Shown: piece after piece, positions 63,254-64,000 of the stretch
Layout of the letters: each line of letters begins with the position of its first letter
How positions within the stretch are numbered: the first letter of the stretch is position 1
Assembly: GCA_030407005.1 (NCBI GenBank)
Contig: JAUDYN010000007.1
Coordinates: 1,116,001 to 1,180,000, forward strand
Reading direction: 5' to 3'
DNA: 64,000 bases
Source of the DNA: Desarmillaria ectypa
Taxonomy: Eukaryota; Basidiomycota; Agaricomycetes; Agaricales; Physalacriaceae
Position numbers and translations under genes: made by a program
Notes under the pieces: generated by a model
Databases searched by the model: none
Told to the model about the DNA's origin: nothing
Seen by the model: the letters and a program-made list of their open reading frames with translations, nothing else

Positions 63254-64000
63254 TTAAGAATCATCACTTCCTAGCTCTATCATTCCAAGTGAGTTTGGAA
63301 CCCCCTCCCTGAGCACCTACGTTCCTGAAGTCTCGGGAGCCTCTGAGCCGCCTTATGTACGAAGTCCCTGTGTGGTACTATGCTGGCTCTACAGGAGGGT
63401 GTCGCAAAGGATACGGATGGTATTACAAAGGCCAGGGTGGTGGGTGTCTACATATTCTTCCTCTGCGATTCAAAACCTGATGCATTATTGACGCTCTCCA
63501 GTCCGTAGTCAGTTTAATGGCATCTTTGTTTAGGCTGTCAGTGATTGGTGTGCCAAGGTTTAGAGTGTTATAGGTGCACTGCCAGTATTAGCCATTCACC
63601 CTTCTTCTGTCATGTAGTGCAGCACAGAAATATTTTATTTCGTAAATCTGTTTCCTACACTTGATCTGTTGAAGCAATTTTTTGAAAGCACTTAGCAGAC
63701 TGAGATGTAGTCCTCAACATGATCGCTGTAGTGAATGCCACTCGAGGTCATGAACCGCCATAATCTAGTACAGACCATGGTGGACCTTGAGTCTAGTATC
63801 CCGGGCCTGTGTTGTTGCATCCCTGAGGCTGGTTACAGGCAGATCAGTCATACCAGGCATGCCTGTATCCTTTTTGAGTCATGAACTTGCCACAGCCTCA
63901 GTTCGCATTGCCAATGCATTTGCACAAACTACTATGATCCCCAGTCCCAGATCCAGATTGCTATCAGTTTTATTTGGTTAGAACTTCACCATGATTATGA
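63254..64000. other. Right flank without recognised gene
   Basis: Unique-looking sequence with no convincing domain-bearing frame. A 64-codon open frame at 63787-63981 shows no signature and is not called. Confidence 0.4.

Overview
The window looks like basidiomycete (probably mushroom-forming Agaricomycete) nuclear DNA. The genes carry many spliceosomal introns of about 47-65 nt. The LTR retrotransposons are chromoviruses of the Tf1/sushi type plus a Ty1/copia element, and a short TTAGGG array lies in the right flank. There is no prokaryotic or CRISPR content.

Three blocks can be read. (1) 1-34,460 is a nested stack of LTR retrotransposons. I call the main gypsy/chromovirus family Gy1, two diverged gypsy families Gy2 and Gy3, and the copia family Co1. 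Copy A (Gy2, 1-1802) is abutted by copy B (Gy1, 1803-5278). B is abutted by copy C (Gy1, 5279-11105 continuing at 18181-18420). C is split by copy D (Gy1, 11106-18180, TSD tacca). Copy E (18471-22947 continuing at 31440-32869) is split by copy F (Gy1, 22948-31439, TSD gacag). Copy H (Gy3, 33216-34256) sits against a Co1 leader/LTR remnant (34257-34460). A-D read on the minus strand, E, F and H on plus. Older copies are full of TGA stops and look CpG-poor; F is nearly intact but for CGA-to-TGA stops.

(2) 34,461-50,155 is a host gene island: a signal-peptide-bearing FMN-dependent alpha-hydroxy-acid dehydrogenase (-), CRIPT (-), an F-box protein (+), a Methyltransf_16/EFM7-like methyltransferase (-), an NDR/COT1/Orb6/Cbk1 kinase (-), a Clr2-like silencing factor (+) and a small zinc-finger protein (+). 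Exon structures were worked out from reading frame, splice sites and family similarity.

(3) 50,156-63,235 is a Co1 element (50161-63230, TSD ccaaa) split inside pol by the best-preserved gypsy element, copy G (52525-61021, TSD agatt). Removing G and one TSD restores the Co1 reading frame. Co1 sits directly against an interstitial TTAGGG array.

Gy1 copies F and G share one architecture: LTR of about 423 bp, a PBS that is the exact reverse complement of the presumed start of their own transcript (self-priming), ORF1 (399 aa, membrane anchor plus PPxY and SUMO-interaction-like motifs), gag (about 485 aa, zinc knuckle), a candidate -1 frameshift window with a tRNA-minihelix-like hairpin at the gag stop, then pol (protease, RT, RNase H, integrase, two chromodomain-like modules). 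ORF1 and the self-priming covariation are the most interesting signals.
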